A DNA stretch of 64,000 nt from Nocardioides sp. Root682 (GCF_001427795.1 NZ_LMHJ01000005.1:167194-231193), one strand, 5' to 3'; counted from the first letter of the stretch, positions 10,547 to 18,626 are shown. The notes: generated by a model not told the origin, from the letters alone. Made by a program: numbers and translations.

Positions 10547-10848
10547 TGCGCGACATCCACATCGCCCATCTCGACAAGGCACGTCCGGTGCTGGTCCTGA
10601 CGCGTGAGCCGGTCCGAGGTGCGATGCGCCGGGTCACGGTGGCACCGATCACGTCGACAGCCAAGGGGCTGAGCACCGAAGTGCAGGTCGGTCCGGACAA
10701 CGGCCTCGAAGAAGCCAGCGTCGTGAGCTGCGACAACATCATCACCATCGACAAGCGATCACTCGGCCGGCACGTCGGGTTCTTCTTCGATCGCCAGGAA
10801 GCCGACCTGGCGGCGGCGATCGTGAGCGCCTTCGCCCTGCGCCCCTGA
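10546..10848 (+). CDS. mazF: MazF/PemK-family toxin endoribonuclease
   Basis: 100 residues, typical for MazF. Conserved elements are DKARPVLVLTREPVR at residues 9-23, RVTVAPITSTAKGLSTEVQVG (catalytic Arg and Thr of the family) and VVSCDNIITIDKRSLGR. Such toxins cleave mRNA or tRNA at short sequences and stop growth when the antitoxin is lost. The cleavage sequence cannot be predicted. The gene ends 38 bp before the dif-like site. Confidence 0.92.
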   Translation: MRDIHIAHLDKARPVLVLTREPVRGAMRRVTVAPITSTAKGLSTEVQVGPDNGLEEASVVSCDNIITIDKRSLGRHVGFFFDRQEADLAAAIVSAFALRP

Positions 10849-10886
10849 GGTCTGCACCGTCCCCGGGAGAGGGTTCCGTCGAGGTA

Positions 10887-10914
10887 GTCTGACATAATGT
10901 CACTTATCGGCGAT
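10887..10914. other. dif: Candidate dif site (XerC/XerD chromosome dimer resolution)
   Basis: 28 bp in an intergenic region. On the plus strand it reads arm GTCTGACATAA, centre TGTCAC, arm TTATCGGCGAT. On the minus strand the arms are ATCGCCGATAA and TTATGTCAGAC around GTGACA. That gives the 11-6-11 layout of dif, with XerD-type TTATGTCA and XerC-type GCCGATAA cores as in the published actinobacterial dif consensus as I remember it (about 22 of 28 positions agree). It would be acted on by XerC/XerD under FtsK control at the replication terminus. A dif-like site of a mobile element is the alternative. Confidence 0.75.
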
Positions 10915-11006
10915 ATGGCACGTCCTTCGGAGAAGGGGTGTCCTCAGATCCGCTGAGCCGGTTCGATCTCGCTTCGAGTGCCGGGGTGGGGTCCTACGCT
11001 GATGCT

Positions 11007-11558
11007 GTGCTCCCGCGCTCGATGATGCCCGCATTCCTCCTTCTCCTGCTCGGTCTCGTCGCCCTGCCAATGCCGGACGGCCACGCAGTCGTCGAGCAAC
11101 GGATGGCGGATCCGACCTACATCTGGTCCTCGACACCGTCACCCGTCGTGTTCCTGCTGCCGAACCGGACCGTTCGGTTGCGTCCCAAGACCTACTGCTG
11201 GACGGCACCGGACATCGTCAACGACGACGGCTCGGGAATCGGCTCGTCCGTCTGTGCCCGCCAGTCCGCTCCGGCGGCTGCTGACCTGGTCAAAGTGGCG
11301 CGGACCGGGAAGATCCGGTTCTGGTTCGGCCGCCCCGGTTGGCGTTGGGGTGCGCGGCTGGTGAGCTTCGCCCACCCTGGTCGCGCAGGTTGCGACGTGG
11401 CACGTGTTCCGGTGGCGGCCAGTGCGCAACGCTTCGACCTCGCGCCGCCGCGCTATCGAGGGACCTATCGCGTGCGGTTGGTCGGGCGAGGCCCGGAAGG
11501 CGTGGTGGTGGTCCGCTTCTCGTGGCGCTACGGAAGCAGTGCTGGACGCTGTTCGTGA
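11007..11558 (+). CDS. Secreted protein of unknown function
   Basis: 183 residues. GTG 11007 lies exactly six bases after TACGCT (10995-11000). The hydrophobic N-terminus (MMPAFLLLLLGLVALPM) is a probable signal peptide. The mature part has three cysteines in its first two thirds (CW, SVCARQ, GCDVA) and a C-terminal beta-rich stretch ending in VVVRFSWRYG. No known domain was recognised. An upstream GTG at 10938 would place 23 extra polar residues before the signal and is less likely. Confidence 0.6.
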   Translation: MLPRSMMPAFLLLLLGLVALPMPDGHAVVEQRMADPTYIWSSTPSPVVFLLPNRTVRLRPKTYCWTAPDIVNDDGSGIGSSVCARQSAPAAADLVKVARTGKIRFWFGRPGWRWGARLVSFAHPGRAGCDVARVPVAASAQRFDLAPPRYRGTYRVRLVGRGPEGVVVVRFSWRYGSSAGRCS

Positions 11559-11596
11559 TCCTTCGGTCACTGGATCGTCGCGATTGACCTGAGACG

Positions 11597-11950
11597 TCAG
11601 ACGCTGCTGCGGGCACAGGTGATGCAGGTGCGCGCGGTTGGCCGGGCCTCGAGACGTTCTGCCCCGATGTCTCCCCCGCAGGACTCACAGACGCCGTACA
11701 GGCCAACATCCCAACGCGTCAGTGCAGCGTCGGCTTCGGTGACCTGTGACCGAGCCTGCTGGATCAGTGCGTTGAGCTGGGAACGTTCGAAGGCGATCGT
11801 CGCGCCTTCGGGGTCGTGCTCGTCGTCGGCGTTGGTGTCGCGCGACGCTGCGACCACGCCGTCGAAGTCGTCGGTCAGGCGGGCGAGCCGGGTCCGCGCG
11901 GAGGCACACTTCGCTTCCAGCACGTCCCGCTCGCCCGCCGTACCTGACAT
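11597..11950 (-). CDS. DksA/TraR-type zinc-finger protein
   Basis: 117 residues: an N-terminal helical coiled-coil region and a C-terminal C4 zinc finger (YGVCESCGGDIGAERLEARPTARTCITC). Family members bind RNA polymerase through the secondary channel or act as small zinc regulators; mycobacterial relatives respond to stress. It starts 9 bases after the stop of the YCII gene and is likely its operon partner. Confidence 0.85.
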   Translation of the reverse strand: MSGTAGERDVLEAKCASARTRLARLTDDFDGVVAASRDTNADDEHDPEGATIAFERSQLNALIQQARSQVTEADAALTRWDVGLYGVCESCGGDIGAERLEARPTARTCITCARSSV

Positions 11951-11959
11951 AACGATGTC

Positions 11960-12328
11960 TCAGGCCAGGCCGTCGAAGGGACGGACCTCGACCGTGCCGC
12001 GGCACGCCTTCGACCCCTCGGCCGCGAGCTTGATGGCCACGTCGAGGTCGGGGACGTCGATCACCCAGAAGCCGGCGATGACCTCCTTGGTCTCGAGGTA
12101 CGGGCCGTCGGTCATCACGGGCTTCTCCCCCTGTCCGTCGACGACGGTGGCCGTCTCCACCGGGGCGAGGCCGCCGGCGAACACCCAGTAGCCGTCGGCC
12201 TTGAGCTTCTCGTTGAAGGCACCCGTCTCGGCGAACGACTGCTCCATGTCCTCCTTGGAGGCGTAGCCGTAGTTGTTCGTCTCATCCAGGTCGGTCGGGC
12301 CGTGCACGGACAACAGGTAGTTCGTCAT
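11960..12328 (-). CDS. YCII/DGPF-domain protein
   Basis: 122 residues beginning MTNYLLSVHGP and containing the DGP motif (VMTDGPYLETKEVIAGFWVIDVPDLDVAIKLAAE) and the EVRPF end typical of YCII-related ferredoxin-like dimers. In many actinobacteria such genes sit beside ECF41-type sigma genes, but none is here. A GAGGAG ribosome site lies eight bases before the ATG. The biochemical function is not established for the family. Confidence 0.85.
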   Translation of the reverse strand: MTNYLLSVHGPTDLDETNNYGYASKEDMEQSFAETGAFNEKLKADGYWVFAGGLAPVETATVVDGQGEKPVMTDGPYLETKEVIAGFWVIDVPDLDVAIKLAAEGSKACRGTVEVRPFDGLA

Positions 12329-12470
12329 CTGATTTCTCCTCAGTCACCGGCGGTCCCGATGACCGCCTCTCTACCTCCACCACGTATGGCACCACGTCGA
12401 TCCGACAACTTGCGAGGAGAAGTTGGTCCGCCTGTGTCACGACGTTGCGTCGCCTGAGAGGGTGGCTCCC

Positions 12471-13112
12471 GTGGAGGACGACGAGCTGGTCATCGAGCGA
12501 AGCCCGCTGCCCGCCAGGATCGACGATCGGCTGAGGGCCCAGCTCACCTTCATCGCGGAGGCTGATCGCCTCAAGACGATCCTGCGCGCCTCTCCCCTGG
12601 CTGCCGCCGATCGTCGCGAGAACGATGCCGAGCACTCGTGGCACCTGGCGCTCATGGTGATCTTGTTGTCGGAGTACGCCGACGAGCCGATCGATGTCGG
12701 TCACGCGACCCGGCTGGTCGTCATCCACGACCTGGTCGAGATCTACGCCGGCGACAGCCCTGTCTTCGACCCGGCCGCCGTGGTGGGACAGCAGGAACGC
12801 GAGGAGGCAGCGGCCGACAGGTTGTTCGCGCTCCTGCCGGACGACCAGGCGGCCTGGGTGCGGGCGTTGTGGGATGAGTTCGAGGCCGGCCAGACTCCGG
12901 AAGGCCGCTTCTGCAAGGCGATGGACCGGCTCGAGCCGATGCTGCTCAACTGGCTCAACCGCGGCGGGACGTGGCAGATGCCCGGCGCCACGGAGTCGAC
13001 GGTCCGGGCCCGGGAAGCGGGGGTCGTCGCAGCGTCGACCGCCCTCGGCGAGGCCACCAACAGCCTGGTCGAGCAGGGCCTGGCCAACGGGTGGATCAGG
13101 CCAGACCCGTGA
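12471..13112 (+). CDS. HD-domain phosphohydrolase (HDDC2/YfbR-like)
   Basis: 213 residues. Metal-binding residues are visible in order: R..ENDAEHSWHLALM (first His), VVIHDLVEIYAGD (HD) and a later Asp in FCKAMDRLEPM. This matches 5'-deoxynucleotidases of the YfbR/HDDC2 group, which cleave deoxynucleoside monophosphates; the substrate is inferred. Several starts are possible (TTG 12423, GTG 12462, GTG 12471); GTG 12471 has GAGAGG about nine bases before it. The stop codon lies inside the first unit of a tandem repeat. Confidence 0.8.
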   Translation: MEDDELVIERSPLPARIDDRLRAQLTFIAEADRLKTILRASPLAAADRRENDAEHSWHLALMVILLSEYADEPIDVGHATRLVVIHDLVEIYAGDSPVFDPAAVVGQQEREEAAADRLFALLPDDQAAWVRALWDEFEAGQTPEGRFCKAMDRLEPMLLNWLNRGGTWQMPGATESTVRAREAGVVAASTALGEATNSLVEQGLANGWIRPDP

Positions 13113-13157
13113 GTGCAGACCCGTGAGTGCAGACCCGTGAGCGCAGACCCGTGAGTG
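13102..13157 (+). repeat. Four tandem copies of a 14-bp unit
   Basis: CAGACCCGTGAGTG is repeated four times head to tail, with one T-to-C change in the third copy. The first copy covers the last codons and stop of the HD gene, the others are intergenic. 14 is not a multiple of three, so expansion happened after the stop codon and is tolerated there. Confidence 0.95.
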
Positions 13158-13208
13158 CCAGCGAGACGGTGGCGGACCTGGGTTTCAACGGTCCCTCCGT
13201 TTTCAAGG

Positions 13209-13214
13209 TATAAC
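13209..13214 (+). promoter_or_regulatory. -10 hexamer of the helR promoter
   Basis: TATAAC, a strong -10 in this GC-rich sequence, lies 7 bp upstream of the RAE. The transcript would then have a leader of about 75 bases that contains or begins at the RAE. No clear -35 was seen. Confidence 0.5.
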
Positions 13215-13221
13215 GCACCAG

Positions 13222-13240
13222 GGGGCTTGCGGCAAGGCCC
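13222..13240. promoter_or_regulatory. Rifamycin-associated element (RAE)
   Basis: GGGGCTTGCGGCAAGGCCC is a 19-bp inverted repeat that differs by one base from the RAE found upstream of rifamycin-inactivating enzymes and helR genes in actinobacteria. It lies just downstream of the TATAAC -10, about 58 bp before helR. RAEs mediate induction by rifamycins. Confidence 0.9.
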
Positions 13241-13297
13241 TCCTGTCAGGGCAGAATCCCCGATTCCACGCCACGAAACTGCCCCGGAGCTGATCAC

Positions 13298-15457
13298 TTG
13301 ACCGACGCAATCACCACTGCGTTCGCCCTTCCCGACCACCTTGCCGCCAAGAACGCCCCTGCGCTGATCGCCGACGACGAACGCCACTTCCAGGCGATCC
13401 GGACCAGCCTCGACGAGGCGATCGCCGACCTGTCCGAGCGCCTCGACCAGGAGCGGAAGGCGCCGGGCGGCATCGGCCAGGAAGCGATGGATCGCGACCT
13501 CGAGGTGCACCGCCTGGCCGCGCGACTGCGCACGCTTCGGCGCTACACGCTCGACCTCTGCCTGGGTCGAATGGTCGGTGAGGACGGCGAGGCCTTGTAC
13601 GTCGGCCGGCTCGGCCTCACAGACAAGGGCGGCGGCCGACTCCTGGTCGACTGGCGCTCCCCCGCTGCGGAGCCGTTCTTCGGCGCGACCCATGCCAACC
13701 CCATGGGGCTGGTCAGTCGCCGGCGCTACCGATGGACGCTCGGCCGGATCGGCGACTACTGGGACGAGGTGTTCACGCCGGACGGGCTCGAGGGCAATGC
13801 GGCGCTCGACGACCAGTCCGCATTCGTTGCCAGCCTGGGAAGCAGTCGCTCGCCCCAGATGCGCGACGTGCTGGGCACCATCCAGGCCGATCAGGACGCC
13901 ATCATCCGCGCGTCGTCGCGCGGTGCGCTCGTTGTCGACGGCGGTCCCGGCACGGGCAAGACCGTGGTCGCGCTGCACCGTGCGGCGTACCTGCTCTACT
14001 CCGACCCCCATCTCGGGGACGGACGCGGCGGGGTGCTGTTCGTCGGACCGCACCAGCCGTACCTCGCGTACGTCGCCGACGTGCTTCCCAGCCTGGGCGA
14101 GGACGGCGTCCAGACCTGCACGGTGCTGGACCTCGTGCCCGGTGGCGCGGCCGCGAAGCCGGAGACCGATCCGGAGGTGGCCCGGCTCAAGGCGAGCGCT
14201 GCGATGGTGGCGGCGATCGAGCCGGCGGTCCGGTTGTACGAGGAACCACCCGGCGTGGGCAGCGAGGTGGAGACGCCGTGGGCCGACCTGTGGCTCAGCA
14301 AGCACGACTGGGCCGAGGCGTTCGAGGCGCCTGACGCCGGCACGCCGCACAACGAGGCCCGCGACGAGGTGTGGGAGGAGCTCGTCACGATCCTGGTCGA
14401 CAAGTTCGAGGGTGATGACGACGTCACGCCTGACATGCTGCGCCGGGCGCTCCTGCAGAACAGCGACCTCGTCACGACGTTCAACAAGGCCTGGCCGCTG
14501 ATCGACCCCGAGGACCTCGTCGGCGACCTCTGGGGCGTGCCGGCCTACCTCCGCATGTGTGCGCCGTGGCTCGAGCCCGACGAGGTCAAGCTCCTGCGAC
14601 GCGCCGACCCGAAGGCCTGGACGGTCTCCGACCTGCCGCTCCTCGACGCGGCGCGGTTGCGGCTTGGAGACCCGGAGGAGTCGCGGCGCCGTCGCCGGCA
14701 CGAAGCGGCGGTCGCCGCCGAACGCAAGCGCATGGACGACGTGGTCGACGACCTGCTCCAGCTCGACGACGAGGACGGCATGATGGCCCAGCTCCGTCAG
14801 GACGGCATCCGCGACGCCCTCGTGGACGAGGGTGCACTCCCCCAGGCCGACACCGACCTGCTGGCTGGACCGTTCGCCCACGTGGTCGTCGACGAGGCGC
14901 AGGAGCTCACCGACGCGGAGTGGCAGATGCTGCTCGTGCGCTGTCCGTCCCGCAGCTTCACCATCGTCGGCGACCGCGCGCAGGCCCGGCACGGGTTCAC
15001 CGACACGTGGGAGGAGCGGCTCAGGAAGGTCGGCCTCGACCGGATCGAGATGGCGTCACTGAGCATCAATTACCGCACTCCGGAGGAGGTCATGGCGGAG
15101 GCCGAACCGGTCATCCGGGCCGTCCTGCCGGACGCCAACGTGCCGACGTCGATTCGCCGGAGCGGCATCCCCGTCCTCCATGGATCGACGGCCGACATCA
15201 ACGAGGTCCTCGACCGCTGGCTGACCGAGCACGCCGACGGGACGGCGTGTGTCATCGCGGCGGGCAGCGAGGACGGGCAGTACGACGGCCGGCGGCGGGT
15301 GCGGGCCTTGTCTCCGGAGCACTCCAAGGGCCTGGAGTTCGATCTCGTCGTGCTCCTCGACCCCGAGACCTTCGGGACCGGCGTCGAGGGCGCGGTCGAC
15401 CGGTACGTCGCCATGACGCGTGCCACGCAGCGGCTGGTCGTGCTCACCGGCACCTGA
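13298..15457 (+). CDS. helR: HelR, HelD-like ATPase that rescues RNA polymerase (rifamycin tolerance)
   Basis: 719 residues, UvrD/HelD-like superfamily 1. An N-terminal coiled coil (about 20-90), the HelD hallmark VDWRSPAAEPFF near residue 125, Walker A GGPGTGKT at 215-222, FVGPHQPYLAYVADVLPSLGE, VVVDEAQELTDAEW (Walker B), FTIVGDRAQARH, INYRTPEEVM and VRALSPEHSKGLEFDLVVL are all present. HelR displaces rifamycin from RNA polymerase or recycles stalled polymerase. TTG 13298 is nine bases after GGAG. The RAE upstream strongly supports assignment to HelR rather than generic HelD. Confidence 0.92.
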   Translation: MTDAITTAFALPDHLAAKNAPALIADDERHFQAIRTSLDEAIADLSERLDQERKAPGGIGQEAMDRDLEVHRLAARLRTLRRYTLDLCLGRMVGEDGEALYVGRLGLTDKGGGRLLVDWRSPAAEPFFGATHANPMGLVSRRRYRWTLGRIGDYWDEVFTPDGLEGNAALDDQSAFVASLGSSRSPQMRDVLGTIQADQDAIIRASSRGALVVDGGPGTGKTVVALHRAAYLLYSDPHLGDGRGGVLFVGPHQPYLAYVADVLPSLGEDGVQTCTVLDLVPGGAAAKPETDPEVARLKASAAMVAAIEPAVRLYEEPPGVGSEVETPWADLWLSKHDWAEAFEAPDAGTPHNEARDEVWEELVTILVDKFEGDDDVTPDMLRRALLQNSDLVTTFNKAWPLIDPEDLVGDLWGVPAYLRMCAPWLEPDEVKLLRRADPKAWTVSDLPLLDAARLRLGDPEESRRRRRHEAAVAAERKRMDDVVDDLLQLDDEDGMMAQLRQDGIRDALVDEGALPQADTDLLAGPFAHVVVDEAQELTDAEWQMLLVRCPSRSFTIVGDRAQARHGFTDTWEERLRKVGLDRIEMASLSINYRTPEEVMAEAEPVIRAVLPDANVPTSIRRSGIPVLHGSTADINEVLDRWLTEHADGTACVIAAGSEDGQYDGRRRVRALSPEHSKGLEFDLVVLLDPETFGTGVEGAVDRYVAMTRATQRLVVLTGT

Positions 15458-15460
15458 GGT

Positions 15461-15922
15461 TCAGTCGAGGCAGAACTCGTTGCCTTCAGGGTCGGTCATC
15501 ACGATGAAGCCGGTCTCCATCGGCGGCGCCGGTTCGTGGCGCTGGACCCTGATCGCGCCCAGCGCCACCAGTCGCTCGCACTCGGCCTCGAGTGCAGCCA
15601 TCCGCTCGTCTCCCAGCAAGCCCGGTGCCACCCGGACGTCGAGGTGGACCCGGTTCTTGGCGACCTTCTCCTCCGGTACCAGCTGGAAGAACAGCCGCGG
15701 TCCGACGCCGTCGGGGTCATCGAGCGCCGACCGGGAGTTCCGCTGGTCCTCCGGGACTCCGATCTGCGCCAGGAACTCGTCCCAGGCGGCCAAGGGGTCG
15801 CCACCGTCCGGCACGACGACGCCGGGTGGGCCGGGATGGACGTAGCCGAGGACGTCGCGCCAGAAGGTGGACAGCGCGCGCGGGTCGTGGGCGTCGAAGG
15901 TGATCTGGAGGTCACGGCTCAT
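15461..15922 (-). CDS. VOC/glyoxalase-fold protein
   Basis: 153 residues starting MSRDLQITFDAHDPRALSTFWRDVLGY. The second half has NRVHLDVRV and the ending FIVMTDPEGNEFCLD, typical of the glyoxalase-like group with an insert between repeats. Probably a small-molecule-binding or lyase protein; substrate unknown. The start has GGAG four bases upstream. Its stop lies four bases from that of helR, converging. Confidence 0.8.
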   Translation of the reverse strand: MSRDLQITFDAHDPRALSTFWRDVLGYVHPGPPGVVVPDGGDPLAAWDEFLAQIGVPEDQRNSRSALDDPDGVGPRLFFQLVPEEKVAKNRVHLDVRVAPGLLGDERMAALEAECERLVALGAIRVQRHEPAPPMETGFIVMTDPEGNEFCLD

Positions 15923-16087
15923 GACTCCGTTCTACTCGCCGCCGCCGACAATCGGCTCTACGGCAGGAATCCCCCGCTTTCGCCATGGTGCGAGCCGAGC
16001 GATCGGCGTACGTTGCGAGATGGGCCCGGCCGGGGTCCGGGACGCCTCGACCGGTCTTCTTCACACCCATCGACCGAGGAGGCAGCA

Positions 16088-16678
16088 GTGTTCATCCAGA
16101 TCATCCAGGGCGCGTGCACACGGCAGGACGAGGTCCACGCGCTGCTCGACGAGTGGCGTAGCGACTTCTCCCCCGGTGCACCCGGCTGGCTCGGTGGCAC
16201 CTACGGTTTCACCGACGACGACCAGTTGATGGCGATCGTCCGCTTCGAGTCGCGCGACGCCGCGGCAGAGAACTCGGCCCGGCCCGAGCAGGGCGAATGG
16301 GCCGAACGGCTGAATGCACTGATGGACGGCCCGCTCGAGTTCCACGACTGCGATGACGTCACGTTGCTCATGGACGGCGGCTCGGACCAGGCCGGCTTCG
16401 TCCAGGTCATCCGCGGGCGTGTGGACGACCCGGACCGGCTCAAGGCGTTGCTCGCGGACGCGACCAGCCTGCACGAGATGCGGCCCGACATCCTCGGGGC
16501 GACCCTTGCCATCGAGGCTGACGGCACCTTCACCGAGACCGTCGCGTTCGCCAGTGAGGACGCCGCGCGTGCGGGCGAACAGGTCGAGCCACCTCCCGAG
16601 GTCCGTGGAGAGCTCGAGTACGCCATGAAGGGAGCGACCTTCTACGACCTGCACCACCCGTGGTTCGCCAGCCGCTGA
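16088..16678 (+). CDS. Conserved protein with two dimeric alpha-beta-barrel-like repeats
   Basis: 196 residues from GTG 16088, which has a strong GAGGAGG ribosome site (16076-16082). The sequence falls into two similar halves: MFIQIIQGACTRQDEVHALLDEW and GFVQVIRGRVDDPDRLKALLAD, each followed by GATLAIEADGTFTETVAF-like or GGTYGFTDDDQLMAIVRF strands. This resembles ferredoxin-like monooxygenase (ABM) folds in tandem. No catalytic residue can be named. Confidence 0.75.
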   Translation: MFIQIIQGACTRQDEVHALLDEWRSDFSPGAPGWLGGTYGFTDDDQLMAIVRFESRDAAAENSARPEQGEWAERLNALMDGPLEFHDCDDVTLLMDGGSDQAGFVQVIRGRVDDPDRLKALLADATSLHEMRPDILGATLAIEADGTFTETVAFASEDAARAGEQVEPPPEVRGELEYAMKGATFYDLHHPWFASR

Positions 16679-16758
16679 GCCGCGGAGGAGGAGCACTGAG
16701 CACCATCCGCCGTCGACGGTGGTGAGCCAGGTCTCGCGGCTCGCCGCTGGCCATTTCC

Positions 16759-16774
16759 TATGCAGTCCTGCATA
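16759..16774. promoter_or_regulatory. Perfect 16-bp inverted repeat operator before the OYE gene
   Basis: TATGCAG-TC-CTGCATA, with 7-bp perfect arms, overlaps the candidate -10 CATAGT (16771-16776) of the flavin oxidoreductase gene. Size and symmetry fit a TetR-family dimer, and a tetR gene is the next gene in the same operon. Confidence 0.7.
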
Positions 16775-16783
16775 GTCAACGCC

Positions 16784-18031
16784 ATGACGCAGACCACCAC
16801 CGTCGACGCCCTCGACCAGCCGTTCACCCTGCCCAACGGATCCGTGCTCCCCAACCGGATCGCCAAGGCCGCCCTGAGCGAGAGCCTGTCGCGTCGTGAC
16901 CACACCCCCGGTACCCGCATCAAGACGCTCTACCGGCGCTGGGCGGACAACGGTGCAGGGCTGGTCATCACCGGCAACGTGATGGTCGACCGTCGGGCGA
17001 TCGGTGAGCCGGGCAACGTGGTGGTCGAGGACGACCGCGCGTTCGAGGACGTCGTCGAGTGGGCGCAGATCATCAAGGCCAACGGCGCCGTGGCCTGGGC
17101 GCAGATCAACCACCCGGGCCGTCAGGCCCCGCGGAGCCTCACCCCGAAGCCGGTCGCTCCGTCAGCGGTGGCCGTGGCCGGCAGCGCCGGCATGTTCGCC
17201 GAGCCGCGGGAGCTGACCCACGAAGAGATCGAGGACATCATCCGCCGGTTCGCCACGACCGCCGGGATCCTGGTCCGCGCCGGGTTCGACGGCGTCCAGA
17301 TCCACGGCGCCCACGGTTACCTCGTCAGCCAGTTCCTCTCTCCCCTCGCGAACCAGCGGACCGACGAGTGGGGCGGCACCCCGGAGAAGCGCCGCCGGTT
17401 CGTGATCGAGGTCGCCCGCGCGATCCGCGCGGAGATCGGTCCCGACGCGGCCATGGGCATCAAGCTCAATTCCGCGGACTTCCAGCGAGGCGGGTTCACC
17501 GAGGACGAGTCGATCGCCGTCGTCCACGCTCTCGCCGCTGAGGGGATCGACCTGCTCGAGATCTCGGGTGGGACCTACTCCTCGGCCGCGATGCTCGGTG
17601 TCGACCCGTCGCTGAAGGACAGCACGCGCAAGCGCGAGGCGTACTTCCTGGACTACGCCGAGCGCGTCCGCGCGGAGCTCCCCGACCTGCCCCTCATGCT
17701 GACCGGCGGCTTCCGTAGCGCCGAGGCGATGAACGACGCCGTCACCAGTGGCGCCATCGACGTCGTGGGGCTCGGGCGTCCGCTGACGGTCGAGCCCGAC
17801 GTGCCCGGCCAGCTCCTCGACGGCACGACGACGACCAGCCACGTCCGTCCGCGCCGTAGCGGGATCCGGCTGATCGACAGTCTCACCGAGCTGACGACGT
17901 ACACGGTCCAGATGTGGCGGATGGCCGACGGCAAGGAGCCTGCTCCGCGCCGGCACCCGGCGTTCAACGTGGCGCAGTACCTCGTCCGCAACGGCCGCGA
18001 CAGCGTCCGCGTCGGTCGCCGGGGGCTCTGA
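16784..18031 (+). CDS. NADH:flavin oxidoreductase (Old Yellow Enzyme family)
   Basis: 415 residues, FMN-dependent TIM barrel. Visible are FTLPNGSVLPNRIAKAALSE at the N-terminus, AQINHPGRQAPR (phosphate/FMN region), the substrate-site GVQIHGAHGYLVSQFLSPLANQRTDEWGG (HGAHGYL motif), MGIKLNSADFQRGG and a C-terminal LGRPL. It reduces activated double bonds of unknown electrophiles. ATG 16784 follows CATAGT by seven bases and begins directly downstream of the palindromic operator; an ATG at 16760 would lie inside the operator. It is followed after 7 bases by a tetR gene. Confidence 0.9.
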   Translation: MTQTTTVDALDQPFTLPNGSVLPNRIAKAALSESLSRRDHTPGTRIKTLYRRWADNGAGLVITGNVMVDRRAIGEPGNVVVEDDRAFEDVVEWAQIIKANGAVAWAQINHPGRQAPRSLTPKPVAPSAVAVAGSAGMFAEPRELTHEEIEDIIRRFATTAGILVRAGFDGVQIHGAHGYLVSQFLSPLANQRTDEWGGTPEKRRRFVIEVARAIRAEIGPDAAMGIKLNSADFQRGGFTEDESIAVVHALAAEGIDLLEISGGTYSSAAMLGVDPSLKDSTRKREAYFLDYAERVRAELPDLPLMLTGGFRSAEAMNDAVTSGAIDVVGLGRPLTVEPDVPGQLLDGTTTTSHVRPRRSGIRLIDSLTELTTYTVQMWRMADGKEPAPRRHPAFNVAQYLVRNGRDSVRVGRRGL

Positions 18032-18038
18032 GGCCGCC

Positions 18039-18626
18039 GTGGCTCGACGGTCTGATCCGGCGAAGCGGGAGCGCATGGTCCGCACTGCCCGGGACCTGCT
18101 GTGCCGTCGCGGCGTCGCGGGGACGACGATGCTCGACGTGGTGGCCGAGGCCGGTACGTCCCGCGGTTCGCTCTACCACTACTTCCCGGGTGGCCGGTCG
18201 GAGATGGTCGAGGACGCTGTCCGTGGAGCAGTCGCGGAGTACACCGAGGGACTGCTCGCCCTCGCCGACCTCGAGCCCCGTGACGCGATTCCGTTGATCG
18301 TCGCGGTCTGGCGGTCCGAGGCGGAGGCGAGCGACTACGCAGCCGGGTGCCCGGTCGTCGCGGCGGCTCTCGGGGGCGAGGTCGAGCCCGGAGCCCGCGA
18401 GATCGCTGCCCGCGCCTTCACCGACTGGACCGACGCCGTAGCGGCCTGGCTGGTGCACACCGGTGTCCCGGCCGACCGGACCGCCTCGCTGGCGAGCCTC
18501 CTGCTGTCGGCCGTGGAAGGCGCTGTGATCGTCGGCCTCGCGCAGCGCTCGAGCGAGCCGATGGTGCGGGTCGCCGACGAACTGGTCAGGGTGGTCGAGG
18601 CCGCGCGAACGCCCGGTCGCGGCTGA
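18039..18626 (+). CDS. TetR/AcrR-family transcriptional regulator
   Basis: 195 residues. The N-terminal HTH (RMVRTARDLLCRRGVAGTTMLDVVAEAGTSRGSLYHYFPGG) is a canonical TetR DNA-binding domain; the C-terminal ligand domain is like that of LmrA/YxaF-type repressors. GTG 18039 is 7 bases after the OYE stop, so the two are co-transcribed. It most likely represses its own operon through the 16759-16774 palindrome and is released by an electrophile handled by the reductase (inference). Confidence 0.88.
   Translation: MARRSDPAKRERMVRTARDLLCRRGVAGTTMLDVVAEAGTSRGSLYHYFPGGRSEMVEDAVRGAVAEYTEGLLALADLEPRDAIPLIVAVWRSEAEASDYAAGCPVVAAALGGEVEPGAREIAARAFTDWTDAVAAWLVHTGVPADRTASLASLLLSAVEGAVIVGLAQRSSEPMVRVADELVRVVEAARTPGRG

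Noticed and set aside
11944..11960. Second TGACATAA, like one arm of dif, at the start of the DksA-like gene
   Set aside because: The other arm (TTATCGGCGAT type) is missing, and it overlaps the gene start; only one complete dif-like site exists here.
12743..14992. 749-codon minus-strand frame opposite helR
   Set aside because: Antisense to HelR with all its motifs; no recognisable domain; a shadow frame.
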